A stretch of 64,000 nt of DNA. Source: Halichondria panicea. Taxonomy: Eukaryota > Porifera > Demospongiae > Suberitida > Halichondriidae. The stretch spans positions 2,216,001 to 2,280,000 of the forward strand of contig NC_087390.1 in assembly GCF_963675165.1 (NCBI RefSeq), in the 5' to 3' direction. Shown here piece after piece: positions 32,310-46,450 of the stretch (its first letter is position 1; every line of letters starts with the position of its first letter). Below the pieces are notes generated by a model. That model searched no databases and had not been told where the DNA came from. It saw only the letters and a list, made by a program, of their open reading frames with translations. Made by a program: the position numbers and the translations under genes.

Positions 32310-33747
32310 TCAGCATTGAGGTGAGTATCTTGACATTGGGTAGGTAGTTCCAAAGTGAGTGTGATGACCCATGACATTTAGAGGTACGGTCGATGAACTA
32401 TAAGGAATGGTCGCGTGTAGTTGAGGAGCGTTGAAAGGAGAAATTCCATTATCAGAGGGAGAGGTTAGGATGGAATTGGGTGGTGGGCTGGTAGGTGAAC
32501 GGAAGCCTGTTGCAAAGTTCTGCTGTGGTGATGTGGCTCCCCATCTGGTTTCAATATGGTCTGGCTTGACAGGTGTTGTCACTGGGCTGGTTGACATCGG
32601 AGGTAGTGAGGGTACAATTGGAGGGGTGGTGGGCACAGTGGGTGTAGTTTTGTCTATAGTCTCGGAGGCACATGACTGAGGGCTGCTCGCTGTGGTGGAG
32701 CCGGGGGAGGATGCGGTGGCTTCAGATCCTTTATCTCCTGAGGTTGCTTTCTCAGCTTTCCTCCATTTCGCACGTCTGTTTTGGAACCACACCTGCAATA
32801 GTTAATAAAAGAGTGTTAATAACAGTGTTGGTAAACCAGGTGCAGCACTTTTAAGTATGCTTATAATAAACAAATACCATACATTATAGTTGGACAGCAT
32901 GGTGTTTATCTCTCTAGCAAGCCACTGCACGATGTCATACATCCACAGATATAATAATTATTACGCACCTGCACTCTTGCTTCAGTGAGGTGAATCTTCA
33001 TGGCCAGTTCTTCCCTCATAAAGACATCAGGGTAACGGGTCTTTTCGAATGCTTTCTCTAACTCTTCCAATTGGTGGGTGGTGAAGTTGGTTCTGTGACG
33101 TCTCTGCTTGCCCCTTCTGTACGCGTCTGGTCTGCCTGGCATTATGGAGTGGGGTAGGGGTTGCCCTGGGTGATACAGCACTCCAGATTGAGAGGACGGT
33201 ACTGTCATTGAATGTCCTGGTGGGAGAAAATATTTCAGTTCACTTGCACCATCTATGAGAAAACGAAACAGTTACATGCTGCAACTAGCTACAAGGTAGT
33301 GTATACACAAACAAGCCCTGAGGGCAGAAATACAAGCCTTTTACAAGACACACTTACAGCTATACAAAATAGTTTATACCAGCTCCATGCAGCTATAGAG
33401 CTCTGTTCTTAGTTCTTACCTAAATGCAGCAGTCCTGGTGGTGGTGCAGGAGCCATCACTAGTGGAGCATTGAATGAGTGAAACTGGTGATTGCTAGTAG
33501 TGCCTAGATGCATTGTAGTGGAGGAGGGTAGAGACATTGCAGGCATCATGGAGTTGGGGATCTGAGGTTTCTGGTCGAGCATATGATGGTTACTGTCCAC
33601 CAGGCCACCATAGCCCGGTGGGCTTGTCAGAGAGGGTGAGTCGAGAGAGTAGTGTCGAGCACCGCCAGTCAGCTTTCCATGAGCCATTTCAGGCAATCGA
33701 AATCTTTCAGCTGAGGGATGGACTATCAGGACACTGCTGCTGTGCAT
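32310..33747 (-). CDS. Paired-like (PRD-class) homeobox transcription factor
   Basis: Three coding exons on the minus strand: 33420-33747, 32969-33216 and 32310-32792, giving 352 aa. The homeodomain spans residues about 147-206: [19 protein letters not shown]..., helix 3 [12 protein letters not shown] with Gln at position 50. The intron falls between positions 46 and 47, the classic site in paired-class genes. Sequence is closest by eye to ARX/DRGX/ALX-type domains, but I cannot assign an orthologue. No paired domain, octapeptide or OAR motif was seen. The N-terminus is Pro/Met-rich and the C-terminus Ser/Thr/Pro-rich, as in activation regions. It is a nuclear DNA-binding regulator by family. 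The first ATG has no close upstream in-frame stop, so the N-terminus could be longer. It sits 360 bp below the SF3B1 stop and about 370 bp above the DDX1 start. Confidence 0.93.
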
Positions 33748-34106
33748 ATTACAAGCTGAAAATTCTTTTAACTGTTGGGTTATTTTTCTGCAAACCTTGA
33801 TGCAGTAGTAGGTCTAGTTTGCAGAGCTATAGAGTATTTGTATTTGGATGAGCTAATGCAATAGGTTGTCTAATGTGCAGTTAACACCAATTTGCACTCA
33901 TTTATAGCTTGGGTGGCGCCCATGAATATCATTATCAGAAAGTATTTGTAAAAGTGTGCAAGCATGAGCATGACTATGGCTTCAGTTGTTGCTGGTTGGT
34001 TTGCATTGGGGCAGCATATAACGTGTTAATTGACGATATACATGTTCGGACAACAGCTAACAAACAAAGTAATGCAATAGCCAAGTCATTAAGTTCATAA
34101 AGTTAA

Positions 34107-37100
34107 TCAGAGGAAAATGTTCAATTCATTTCTGAGATAGCTGTTCTTAGCATCATCATCAATTCTGGGATATGCAGGCACCAGAGCATCCTGTGTGTGG
34201 TGGTGGGTAGTATGGGGTCATCATGGTGTGTGTAAAACTGCACCACTATACTACACGCACACAACTCACTTGAGAGCCAATGTAAAGAGTGTTGTAGATC
34301 TTCCAATAAGCCTCTCTCACTTTCCTAGCTGGATGGAACAGACCCTGCATGTGTGTATGTGTGTGTGCGTGCAATGTAATTGCAGCAGGAAAATCTGCTA
34401 CTGCAGTGAAGTAGCAGTGACTACAATGGCCACCCTTGGAATGAAGAGGTGGGCTGCTAGCACAGACCATGGAGATGGGGGCCTGATTATAAGGTGACCA
34501 CAATAAACAGTTTTCACTGCACTGGAGATTAGTACACACTTCCTATCACTAAGTAACAAGATTGCACTACTGATAGTCACTGTAACCTGAGTCACTGGGT
34601 CACTTATGTGCGTGTGTTCACCTGTAATGTGTAGAGAAGCACTCTCCCTGGTCCAATGGACACTCTAAACCCTTCCACTGCATCATTGAAGGACTGCATC
34701 ATGTGAGGGGAGATCTCAAAGATGTTAGGCCAAACATAGTTCATGAGATGAGTGAGAGCGTCCTCACAACCAAAGCCGTACACACCTAGAGACATGTGCT
34801 TGACTGCCCAGCAGGCTGTCTGTCTGTGAACCAAGTCCCTATAGGAAAAAAAATAACAGCATGCCACCACGGTGATAAATCAAAATACGCAAACAAACAA
34901 ACACTCGGTAATTTAATTATGTAATTATGCAGACAAAACCAGTTCCCCTACAAATGAAAGACACAGTGTCTCCATTCCAGATATAATCTGAGCTAATGCT
35001 GGGAATGGGTCTAAACATTACGTAGGTAAGAAGCCCAAAACCAGTTCCCCTACAAATGAAAGACACACTGTCTCCAATCCAGATATAGTCTGAGCTAATG
35101 CTGGGAATGGGTCTAAACATTACGTAGGTAAGGAGCCCTCTCATAACACCAGATATCAGTTTCACAATTGAAACCCTATCCAAGTTACCCTGTAGGGCTT
35201 GTGTGGGGAGCAAGGATGGCTTCAGTGACCATGGCCTCAGGGCATGGATACCATTGGAATTTGGCTGTTTGTTTACTCATAGCTACAGGGCAGGAAGTAG
35301 GCTCTTGTTTTCAGGTCACTTGTAATCTTTGTTCTCAGAAGTTCTCATGGCACAAGTGAAGACAGTACACTTAAGCATCTGACAAACTACTGGCAAATTA
35401 AGTGTTTGTTTTTATTTAGCATGGCTATAATTGGCCTCTGATTAAATTATGCAAGTCATTTTCAAATCCAGCTAAGGACTCAGTAGGAAAACAACTCCTA
35501 TATCATAGCCACACTAATCACTACGGCATCCATTATACAGCTGTATTAGAAGCCAGCTGGGAGCCATAGGAACCTATAGAGCTAGGCCATCGTCACCTAG
35601 ACAGGTGTGTGTGAGCATTTACAACACACACCCCAGGTACGACCAAGTTGCCAAGGGCCCCATTTACATTGGTAGTGTGCCCTAGGGCTAGGAGTGGTCT
35701 GTCTGTACATGAATAGAGGGCCAATTAGAGAGCAGAGGTCAGCTGCCAAGATCCCATTACCTGTCCATAAGAGCATCCTCGAGTAATGGTGTCACGGCGT
35801 ATATGTAGTCTTTCCCCATCTCCCCGATGTACTCAAACAGGAAGGAGAGGGATTTTAGGACTCCGTTCTGAACATTCAATTCTGGAACACGGTACTCGTT
35901 CATGAGGGCAGGGAGGACAGTGAATGGGGAGCAGGTCTCGGCCACTATTGCTATGGCGACGGTGGTGCACACCCTCATTTGACGCTCCTGTACTTTGAGA
36001 TTGTTGAGGAGGGTAGCCAGCACATCCTGAGGCCTGAGGGAGGGGATGAGGATAATTATTGCTCTTTGAGTACAACTCTTACAACCATTTCAAGCAAAGT
36101 GAACATGCCACAAAAGTCTTATTATGATATTATCCTATGGATACTGAAGATTATCACGAGTCTGTGCCAGTAACTGCACGAGTGCCTGCAAGGCACGAGT
36201 GACAGTTACTAGGCACGGACGAGTGATAATCATCAGTATCCATGGGATAATGCATTTATTGCTTGGCAACCAAAATGCAGGTTGAATCTGCGCATGCGCA
36301 ACATGCGGTTGCTTTATCAACCAGAAGAATGCGTAGCAACACTCCCAGTTGAAGACTAGTTTAAGAGAAAGAAAACAGCTAGAAAGACAAAGAAATAAGA
36401 CTCTAGAACACCAAGAGAGCTTGCAGAAGGCTACTTAAAGATTTTGTAGAGAACAGACAAGAAAAACGTTGACAACCAGCAACCCGTTTTGAAAATGGAT
36501 AGTTCTGAAGGATAAACAGCATGTGCTTGCTTTCTATCATGCTCCAGTGGCTCCAGTGTATCAGAAGAGGAAACATGCACCGCTATAACTGAAGAAAAGT
36601 GTGACAACCGTTTTTGAAGCCAAAACGACTTTATACAAGCCTGAACAGGCTTATATGGTGGTGCAGTACACTTCTACATGTGCAATACTCCGCTCAAAGC
36701 ACCCACTCCCAACACTGATGCCTGTTTGATGCATTAAATATGAATACTGACAACCTCCTGACCCTCAGCTTCACTGCAAAAAGAGCACAGAAGTGATACA
36801 GAGCATCAGAAAACAAGAAAAGAGACTGATAAACATTGCAATGCATGATTATAAGTGTGTAAACTATGTTTTTCTTGTTCTCTCACTGCTGAAAACGTTT
36901 TATTCCAAATAAGAATCACTTCCTAGTGTGCAATAACAAGTGTGCAATAATACTTCCGGGTGTGCAATATGGAAAAATATCTGCACAGTCGGTGATGAGT
37001 CGCTTCCTGTGCAATTTGAATGTAAAACGCTGATGTCAGCACTTATTAAAAAGCAATAAACACAATTATTATACTCCAGACAATAATCAGCACATGTTTA

Positions 37101-37314
37101 CAATGTGCCATGAGAGAAGACATTACTACTGTGTGTTTGTTTTGTTTGTTTGTTTGTTTGTGTACATGTGTTTGAGCCTCCTGTGTAAATCCATTCACTC
37201 ACTTCTTTTGCATGCATGCATGCATTTTTTGGCATGGGCTTATAAAATTAGAGGCTCTTGTTATATATAAGCTTAGCTTATCGTTGGACTATGATTTTAA
37301 TGATCACTGACATT

Positions 37315-37398
<84 letters not shown>

Positions 37399-40300
37399 GG
37401 GAGAGAGAGAGATATAAGATAGGGGGCTAACTCACCCAATTGCCTTGGCAATGTATCCAAAGGTGTTGACGGTAGCTCTTCGGATTGCCTTCTTATGAGC
37501 TTTGAGTAACTCAAGGAGATCAAAGCACACTCTCATCCACTCCTTGGCGGACACAAACTCCGCCCCCCTGTCGGCAATTCGACCAACCAGATCGATGCAA
37601 TTCTCTTGCACCTTCTCGTGCCTGTACGTAAGGGTCAAAGGTTATTAATGGAACGAAAACTTACAAAGTTAAGTAGGTGCAATTAAAATAGCCCATAACA
37701 ACTATACTGAATTCATAATAATTATAGATAGAGCATACTACGAAAACTTATTACAATTGTCAAGGCAACAAGAATTAAAATATAGTGCCGAGTGGTTACC
37801 CCACCCAATTGTACCGTCTATGACACAGTTTACCAGTATACCAAACAGAATGCAGCACGCGTACACACATGATATAATGCATGAGCTATTACACAGAGTT
37901 AGGTAATAAAATAAAGATCATTCCATAAAACACCGCAAGCACTTTAATATAATATTTAATTAATTTTTTATTTGAATATTTGAGTAGGCCTTGTTTATAT
38001 TGGTGTACACAGGTTGGGTTAATTGGTGACTAATTCAACAGATCTCAGAATATTAACTCAATTAGTGTAATTAGTGGAAGACCATAATCCCAACCTTTCT
38101 AATAGGGCAGGAAACAATACTCACCAGACTACACACCACTCACCACTGCACCAGAGAATGGTGGACACATGCACACACTCACACTCACCTACATACTGCA
38201 TACACTGGGGCCAGCACACCACCAGACTACCACAAATTACAGTTAATTGCACAGAGAGCCACTTGTGGGGCCTATGGACATGTTTCATGAGGTATCCTGC
38301 TTTTTGGTTTTATATAGAGGTAAAATCTAAAGTAGTCTACATGAAGAGTTAGGACTTACTTGGTTGAATGTCTTAATTGATTTATAAAAGGTGCTTCTAT
38401 AATTATTTCTGTAAGCCCACATTTTAATAAGGGTTCAACTCTATGTGATCTACCACACAGAAATCACCAAGCAATCTATAAAATCCCACAAAAATTAATG
38501 TATTATAGATCATAAAAAACTTTTTTTAATTAGACTGTATATATTTATGTTTGACCATAGGATTGTATAGACTTGGGGACAATGCTTCTCCTCTCACCCG
38601 CCTCTTACTAACCATTCAGCTGTGCACCACAATAATACCAGCTGCCTGGGTGTGTATGTGTGTGTGGTGTGGGGGCAGCCCAATGTGCAATGCCAACCAA
38701 CCCCACACTTCTATACAGACTGTTGCCACTGGATACTGCTCCATCACTGGTCTATCACACATTTATTAGGGGCGTCTAGAATAGTCAGAGATGCCACTGG
38801 ATACTGCTCCATCACTGGTCTACCACACATTTATTAGGGGCGTCTAGAATAGTCAGAGATGCCACTGGATACTGCTCCATCACTGGTCTATCACACATTT
38901 ATTAGGGGTGTCTAGAATAGTCAGAGGTTACACATAGAATAGTCACAAGCTTAAGGGGGGCTCCAAAGGTGTAGAAAAAGGCACAGGTTAGTTAAAACTA
39001 GTCACAGAGGTAGGAAGGGGCTCAAGGTTAAGGGTGCTTCAGAACAAGCCGGGGATCTTCAGTAGGGTATAGAAATGGGGGGGAGGGGGCTCAAGATTAA
39101 AGCCGTGCATAGGTCAGGGGGTCTCTTGAAAGTCGATACGTTTCCTACAGATTAGGGTCTCTAGAACAAGCATAGGTTAGTTTTTTTTAGAACAAGCCAC
39201 ATATTAGGGGGCTCTAGAACCAGTTACAGGTTAGAGGGGCTCTTGAGGGTCTACAAGCGTCCCACAGGTTAGGGGGGCTCTTGAGGGTCTACAAGCGTCC
39301 CACAGGTCAGGTGGCGAGTCTACAGGCAGACAATTAGGGACGGCTCATTACATCAGCTAACAGTCACACAGTGTCAGGGAACACTGTTTGTATAGGGGAC
39401 ATCCTACACAAACTACTATTCAAACATAACCACCTGTTTTTACTAATAGGCTACCTCTCAGGGTACAGCTTCCCCTGACTACCAGTAATTAGCTTGCTTA
39501 TAAACACAACCTATGGCAACAAGCAGTTTAAAATAGTACAATTAATCGCTAATTAGATTCTTATTAACCAGTGTTAACCTCAATTAGCTTGCTCACAAAT
39601 AAACACACTTTACAACAAAAAATGGTTTACTCAGATATAAATAGTGTGCAAGTGTAGCTAGTGAGATCATCAAATACCACTACCTACTACAACCACAAAG
39701 TTCCTAGCTCTAAATGTACAATGTAGGTAAAGCCACCATACAATTTTGCTGCAAAGCCAGTGTTCTGGTAACCAGCACTGGCTACCAGACCAGCACAAGC
39801 TGCCTGTGTGGTCCCTGACAGACTAAGCTGACTTCCTGAAAGCACTGTGGCTAGGCACTTTGGTCTGCCTGCTGGATCATTCACATCATTGGAATGTTGA
39901 TTAACTTCTTGTGGCATGCATGCTCTAGTCTATACAGCTGGGATCACAGAAAAGCCTAAAAATGCTTGAAACACCACCAACATATGTAAGTGGTGCAAAT
40001 TAACCCAGTGAGAGTGTGGGAAAGAACAGCAGAAACCATCCTAGTGATGTCACATGAGTCTCACATGACCTAAGGGCAGCGACCACATACACAAACCACA
40101 GGCCTTGAATAGAACAATGGAGCACAATAGAACGCCTTGGGGCAGTGACAAGCATCCCATACACACACCTGTTCTTCAGAATAGGGGTAAGTCTTGGGAG
40201 AAGGTCTTTAATGGGAGGCGTCATTTTCGTCATCCCGATCACGTTCACGATAGCCTTGAGACCACCCAGGATACTGCCCAGCACTTCCGGGTATTCCTCT

Positions 40301-43300
40301 CCCAGGTACTCGTACAGAACCACTCCAAGATGACCGAGCAGCTTTTCCTGTAATGGGAGACAAGGAGAGGGTGTGCTATGCAAAGTCTGCCAATCAATGG
40401 GATGCATTTCAATTGGTTGTTTTAGGAGTTAGTGGGTGGTAGGTTCTCAAGTTACTATTAATATAGCTAGGAACCCAGGTAGCACTTTTGTTTGTATTGA
40501 CCATTAACACCCATAATTGAATAAGTGGTTCACAACAGCTAATTATATTAGCTTGAACATGTACATGTGTACAGGCTGGTTTTGCCTAGGCTGTGAATTT
40601 GGTACCCATAAACCACACACACGTAACCCTGTGCACACCACTGAACCCTGTCTCTCAAGCTACATGTAGGCTGAAGACCTTTACAGGCTGCCTCCCTTTA
40701 AAAATATCTCCCTCTGTACATGTGGCATCAAGACAGCAACAACTGGCAAGGTTAGTATAGAGCATGCTAGTAGTGGCTAGGCTACTCCAAAACCTGAGGG
40801 CAGTCACCAGTCAACCTCAGACTGTGTACTACACCCATTAACCGCCTCTATCAGATACCCTCAATGAGGTGTTTTTTCTAGCCATTCTGAGCTCAGAGTT
40901 GTTTTTTCAGCTAGCAAAACCAATTCTGAGCTCAGAGTGTAGCGTAGCGTATGTACAATCAAGAGTGCACCAACTCCTGGTACCAATACAATATTAGTGT
41001 GACTGGAAGTGAGTGGCCATTCAACTGAGGTTTCTTCCAAGAAGAGGAACTACATAATTGGTGTGTATCCAGTTAAAGTGTTATTATAACCACAACAACT
41101 TTTAGCAAGCTATCCACTTAGAGAATCAGCTGACACTTCACTTACCTCTCCACAAGTGTTCATGACAGCGGAGATCCTGGAGATAAGGTCTGCTGCTTGC
41201 TGCCTGACCTTTGCACTCTTGTTGTTGAGCCGCCATAAGATGGTCCCACAGATTTGAGGCAGGTATGGCTTCACCCGGCCACCCAGGGCATTCACAATCA
41301 CCCCGAAGCCATTCAACATCACCACATCCTGGGGGTGGGTGGTGGTGGGGGGTGGGGGAGACAATAGTGTACAAAATGACCAACACATTTCATTGCCCAT
41401 AACCCTTGCAAAAGTGGGAAATCTATTTTGTAGCTCATAGTTATGTTTTGTGTGAAAGCTGTAATTTTGTCAAAATAAAGGTATTTCTGCAGGTAAATTT
41501 AATTTGAGTGCCTATAAAAATTAAACACACACAGTTAGCATAAATAAGAGATTCTAAAAGGACATATTTCCAAACAGCAGTCTTGCTCGAGCACTTATGG
41601 CTCTTCATCAAGCCTAAACAGTGTGTGTGTGTGTGCATGTTTCACCTCGCTGGTTTGCTCTTGGAAAGCAAACAGAATTCCGTCAATCAGCTGCTCCTCC
41701 AGACGAGAGTCTATGTCTGCAGCTCCCAGGTTGCTTAGCACCTGTGGTGTGTGTGCGTGGTGGGTGTGTGTGTGTGTGTGTGTGTGTGTGGGAAGGGGGG
41801 GGTGAGGGGTGAGGAATGAATATAGATGATGATGATAAAATCAGGGTTCAATATTTGGAGGCCATATTTTTTTTACCTACTCAGCAAAATCCTTAAAGAA
41901 ACCCTGGAGGCCACAGTGTGTGTGTTTGCATAAAGAGTAGTGCTTGGGTTTAGTGGTAACATCTTTTACAAGATCACTACAGAGCCCACAGGCAGTAGCT
42001 ATGGAGACAGGTTAATTAGAGGGGTAATATTGTGTTTCCCCCTGAGCTCCAACAGATGGTGGGGAACCTCACAAGTGCCCTAGACAAAGCAGGCTATGGA
42101 GTTATTGCCAGGTTGGCTTGCTCTGTGGTCAAGAGGCTATGTATGCAGGGACCACAGGCTAACTCAATTAAGCTCAATATTGAAACAATTATCACATCCC
42201 ATATGACTTGACTATAGCTAATATCTGTATGTGGGTTTATATATACTGGGGCAGTAGTACTCACAAATCAATTCAATGAACACCTTAACTACATGTACTG
42301 TACAAGAGCCACCGTAGCAACCCTACAATCTAGCTACTGGAGTTTACAAAATCTTTGCAAGACGCAAGTAAAAGCGTAGAGCGTTACGCGTTGCTTGGAG
42401 TATAGCAGAGGGGTTGATATTAACAAGCTGCTACCTAAAATTATATATATAGCAAGCTAATGGGACCTATTTAATAGCATTGCATTCCAGCCTTACCACA
42501 CTCACACGCTTGGCACTAGGTCTGAGGCTTCTCAAGAGGAATGCAATGCACAATTGACCACGGAAACTGGATAGCATGAGATAATTGCCGCTAAGAAATG
42601 CAACCACTTATGCAGATCAACCGTCATAATTTGAACCGGTATAATCACTTCTTTATATCTACTACATGTACACACGATTAGACCAGATAATTGTGACCAT
42701 CAAACAACAACATATTAAAACTAAAACTAAATGGTCACCTGACACACAACAGCTGTGAGATAGGGAGAGAGAGGGAAGCCATACATACTCTAGTACTACA
42801 ATGTTTTCTGAGGTAAAAATGAGTCAAATCAGCAGAAAATTTGACATTTTTTTTTAGTTCTTGCAAGGATCGTGATGTCATACAAGTAGGTGCTTGCGAT
42901 TTTATTTTGCGCAGACATTAGCATAGGCGAAAAGTTCACGTTATTATACATGTAATATGTAATATTATTTTGCTGTAACACGGTACACAGTGCATAGCCT
43001 ACATATAGAGATGCCGATACAGTACCATTAATGCATTAATTGCACCACAATGGTTCACTACAGGCTTGGGGGGGCAGGCTCGGCTAAACAAGGATTGCTA
43101 CAAATAGCCTGAGGGTGTTTGTGCGACAAGGCGCAGGGCGTGGGTACCAACAATTCTCAAGGCATCCCAAACACTGAGAACACCAAAGTGACTCGGCTAT
43201 ACAAAACAAAGGCCCCACTGAATTTGACGAGGTCGTGCTGTCAAACATTGAACGCCCTAACTAGATTTACGAGTAAACATCGAGACCGAGGAAGACCACG

Positions 43301-44082
43301 AACCGTGGACACAAGCGAGAAGCCACACAAACGAACACACCTTATGGAGGCCATGAAACACAGAGGCCCTAGACCTACCGCAATTGTGTCTAGCAAGTTC
43401 ATTAACTCCACTAATAAAAATTCTTTTTTTGTCTGCCACTTGAGCGTAAGCAACACAAGCTGTATTAGGGAGTGCTTATGAGTGTTGTACCAACAGCCTC
43501 CCAACAGGAAGGTTGCTATAATGTACAGCATACATTCCATGGGGTCACAACATGTTGCACTGTACAAGCCACATCGCCCTGGGGCAAGCCAACTTCCACT
43601 TGGCTGGGGCTTGGTGGCACAAACACATGCACGCACGTTCACATCTCTCTAGCAACTTGCGAAGGCCCCTAGCTATCAACTACGCAAGTTGCTATAGTAG
43701 CCATTATATACATTTAAGTACATTTCGCGTATGTTGTATACACGTACACGCATCCCACGTGTATATATACCCGCATGACCATAACTCCTGCAAATGCACG
43801 AGCCACATTCCACTCAGTGTACAAACTTGGGCAATACGTGATCATGATAATCATGACTAAGCTATGCTCACTATGTGGGGGCCAGCCAGACAGTTCACAC
43901 AACGGGTTACCATGGCTACTCATTCCAAGCATACCTTCTCCAAACAGTCCATGACCATTTTTCGATATTGCTCAGATTCGTCTTTAAGATCCTCCACCAC
44001 TCGACTGGCTATCTCTGCCGCCCCCACCTTGTTTGCTATCTCCACCGTAGTGTCCACCAGCTGTGTGTGTGTGCGTGCGTGG

Positions 44083-44123
<41 letters not shown>

Positions 44124-46403
44124 TGTGTGTGGGTGTGTGTGTGTGAAAATGGATTATATTGTACATACATGTGATACATTACAGGGCTAGAAACTTGCCA
44201 CGAAAATAATGTTCAAAGCTATATAAACATTGTTATAATACCACTAAGTAACCAGTAAATACAATGTAGCTACTAAACTTGCAGCTGCACGCACATGTAC
44301 AGATGGAAGGTCAAAGGTCAAGAGGCTGGTAATTTGATCATTGGTGTATACAATACAAGCTAGTGAGTGGGTGTGTTGCCATAGTGTGTTTATTATACGT
44401 TGTGGGAAAGAGCTGTACCCTAGTTTACACTCCATTGACACTAACATGTTTGCCCCCACACCTACCCAAATACAATGCTAGGAAAGATCCCTTACATGTA
44501 TATACGTACATGCATGTACATGTACATGTAACAGGAAAACATCTGTGGAGTCTAACACATACAGTGATCATTACCACGGACATAATGGGTGCATGCCACA
44601 AATCAACTTTTATGTTTTTCTTATGGCCACTTTTTTCTTCACCTGTCTAAAGTTTCTTTTGTCGAGGGCCATTCGCTGGTTCCAAAAATGTCTGAAAAAG
44701 TGTGGGAGGATTTCCTCCTTGATGTAGTGAGGCTCCACTCCGTCCGTCATACAGCACTGCTTCACCACCTGTCGAGAGATTGTCATGGTTACGAGGATGG
44801 TTTGGCAGGAAATGTATCGGCTATCAATACAGAGAAAGCATTTGCGGTGACAGTTGATGGCCTGTTAACCAAACCAGACAACCACAGGAGATATTTCCGC
44901 TCAACTTGGATGGCTGCTCACTTGAGAGCCATTTTGTGGTGTGGGATAACAGCCAGAGGATTCAATGCACTTGTACACACCGGCTATATTGTGAGCCAGA
45001 GGTTTGCTAATTACTGCTCTTAAAAATAATAATAAATACAGAAAACCCCTGGTGCAATGTCACCCTCACACATCCAATCACACATGTACACTCGTCAATT
45101 AAATGTACTGACCAGAATAGATTGATATATACATACATGTACATGTGCAATGTACCGTATAGCAAGTAATTTTCGGGGGGGGGGGGGTGGGAGGGGGGCA
45201 AAAATTCGTGGATGAGCAATATTAATTTAGTCAGTTCTTGGAGCTTATTTTCGTGGTTGCTGCTTGCACTGCAGGTAAAGGTAATCATGCAAGTCGCTTC
45301 ATTTGTGGGTAAAATATTCATTCACCTTCAACCACGAATATTTTTCCACACGAAAATTACTACCGTATATCTTCTAATTTATCGGACAGCAAAAAATAAT
45401 TATTTTGGAAATTGTCCGGGTATAATTGGAACAGATTTTTATAGAGCATGCAAAGTGTCCGGAATAATTAGAACAAGCAAGCAGCTGCATGCGAGCTAGC
45501 TAAGTTTAATAGAACAGTGTGCGACTGAATAGTTGCACTAGCTATCTAAAACTAGCTACTCAAAGCTATCTAACTGCAGCACTCTAAGTCTTACTTGCCG
45601 TCTATGGAATGAAACTCAACTTTTCAAGGGTATTGTCCGGATATTTAGAACAAATGTAATATTAAAGCACTGGAGTGTCCGTTGTATTAGAACAACGAAA
45701 ATTGCCCAAAAGAGTGTCCGGGGTAATTAGAAGTGTCCGATAAATTAGAAGATATACGGTATACGGTAACTCTATGCTACTTTGCATCCACTCCTCCTCC
45801 TTTTATGTTACCTTGAGCACAATCTTCTTCATCTCCTCGTCGGGGCTCTGGAACTCACGTATGAGGATGACCATCACTTCTCGTGTGTAGTAGTTGGCCG
45901 ACTCGTTGTCCATCAGAGGGATGAGGTAACCAATCGCCTTGAGGAACGCAGCCAGACCCTTGCCACGATGGTTCCTGAGGGGGGAGGAGGTCACGATAGA
46001 CAAAGGATGGAAATTAGCAGAAATATGTGATGAAAGCTACAATAATTTTTTGGGATAGCAGCAGCTAAATTGCCCAAAAAACAAAATAAGGTGCCAATTT
46101 TATTTTTCTATAACAAGGCTGCTGTACAAGCAGCTTCATTAAGCTACCTTGTACCTGACGTGTACTGTTACAGTACATGTCACACAGAGTGGCCAACATC
46201 CATCTCATACAGTCATGATACTGTACACACATTATCACTCAAATAAACTAATACCACCGGATGGATAGACACTGTTTTAGATTTAACCCCTCCCTCACCT
46301 GATTCCCTTCCACAGTCTCACGAGGACAGAGTCGAAAGCCTCGATACCGTACGGAGTGGCAGCTTCAGCCAGAGCAGCCAACGCTAGGGCAGTTATAGTA
46401 CGA

Positions 46404-46450
<47 letters not shown>

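Noticed and set aside
43119-43642. Overlapping 120-aa and 133-aa frames on opposite strands
   Set aside because: They lie inside SF3B1 intron 19, lack protein-like composition, and no splice sites join them to neighbours.
44589-45023. 144-aa open frame on the plus strand
   Set aside because: It is antisense to SF3B1 exon 18 and the adjacent intron. The minus-strand exon is strongly conserved and explains the openness.
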